This document shows positions 14,301 through 14,463 of a DNA stretch of 14,463 bases, one piece after another. The translations under genes were made by a program, and so were the position numbers. The notes under the pieces were generated by a model that ran no database searches, was not told the origin of the DNA, and saw only the letters and a list, made by a program, of their open reading frames with translations. How positions within the stretch are numbered: position 1 is the first letter of the stretch; every line of letters starts with the position of its first letter. This DNA is from Candidatus Aegiribacteria sp. (GTDB lineage: Bacteria; Fermentibacterota; Fermentibacteria; Fermentibacterales; Fermentibacteraceae): assembly GCA_021107345.1 (NCBI GenBank), contig JAIOSX010000091.1, positions 1 to 14,463 on the forward strand, written 5' to 3'.

Positions 14301-14463
14301 CTAATCGAGTTTAACAATGTGTTGAATTATATCCTCAGAACCTTGTACACGAACCCGCGCCAGGTAAATCCCGGCAGGGATATTTTGATCGTTCCACATC
14401 AATGTTCTGACTTCCCCGGGAGTACTCGACTGAGGAGCTGCTACCAACCTTCCAGCAAGATCA
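14301..14463 (-). CDS. C-terminus of a second tailed surface protein, 5' part outside window
   Basis: The minus strand is open from the window edge down to a TAG at 14303-14301, giving 53 visible residues. They fit the end of a FlgD/Por-type sorting tail: DLAGRLV (the YD-x-x-G-x-x-V strand), TLMWNDQNIPAGIYLARVRV (equivalent to the WDG...SGAYF strand pair) and a terminal HIVKLD. The neighbouring secreted protein ends IIKVD in the same layout, so the two share an export route. The 124-base gap between them holds the promoter of the downstream gene, so they are separate transcripts or only partly linked. Nothing can be said of the function of the missing body. Confidence 0.75.
   Translation of the reverse strand, partial: DLAGRLVAAPQSSTPGEVRTLMWNDQNIPAGIYLARVRVQGSEDIIQHIVKLD

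Noticed and set aside
14177..14317. Upstream extension of the secreted protein's reading frame by 47 residues
   Set aside because: It runs through the promoter and the Shine-Dalgarno, and would put a signal peptide in the interior of the protein.

Overview
The window looks like chromosomal DNA of an uncultured Gram-negative bacterium, most likely from the Fibrobacteres-Chlorobi-Bacteroidetes (FCB) superphylum or a nearby candidate phylum such as Fermentibacterota. Three things point this way: secreted proteins ending in a FlgD/Por-secretion-like C-terminal tail, an LpxH-type lipid A enzyme (implying an outer membrane), and a class II B12-dependent ribonucleotide reductase, usual in anaerobes. 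The lineage is inferred from gene content; no marker gene was searched.

Layout. (1) 1-2376, plus strand: the 3' part of an rqcH/NFACT gene, a stand-alone cyclic-nucleotide-binding protein, and cytidine deaminase. (2) 2405-7358, minus strand: a probable three-gene run transcribed nrdJ, then a PC4-like ssDNA-binding protein, then tex. It converges on cdd with a 28-base gap. (3) 7359-7650: a divergent AT-rich intergenic region with three inverted repeats, the largest an imperfect hairpin of about 19 bp ending three bases before a Shine-Dalgarno. (4) 7651-11183, plus strand: a tight cluster of ECF sigma factor, zinc-finger anti-sigma domain, overlapping single-pass membrane protein, lipoprotein with a cysteine-free thioredoxin-like fold, LpxH-like phosphoesterase, and membrane-anchored family 2 glycosyltransferase. 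(5) 11184-14463, minus strand: an accessory surface-protein area with a decayed paralogue fragment, a SAM methyltransferase, an intact 597-residue secreted protein, and the C-terminus of a second tailed protein running off the window.

How the genes fit together. Region 4 reads as an envelope-stress module: a sigma factor, its regulator split into a cytoplasmic zinc domain and a membrane partner, a periplasmic-facing lipoprotein and two envelope glycolipid enzymes. Region 2 groups dNTP supply with nucleic-acid-binding proteins. Region 5 shows a surface-protein family being duplicated and lost. The strongest new observations are the pseudogene remnant at 11184-11338, the split anti-sigma factor at 8210-8891, the palindromic intergenic region, and the lipoprotein that has lost the thioredoxin active site. 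No tRNA, rRNA, CRISPR array, insertion sequence or origin was seen.
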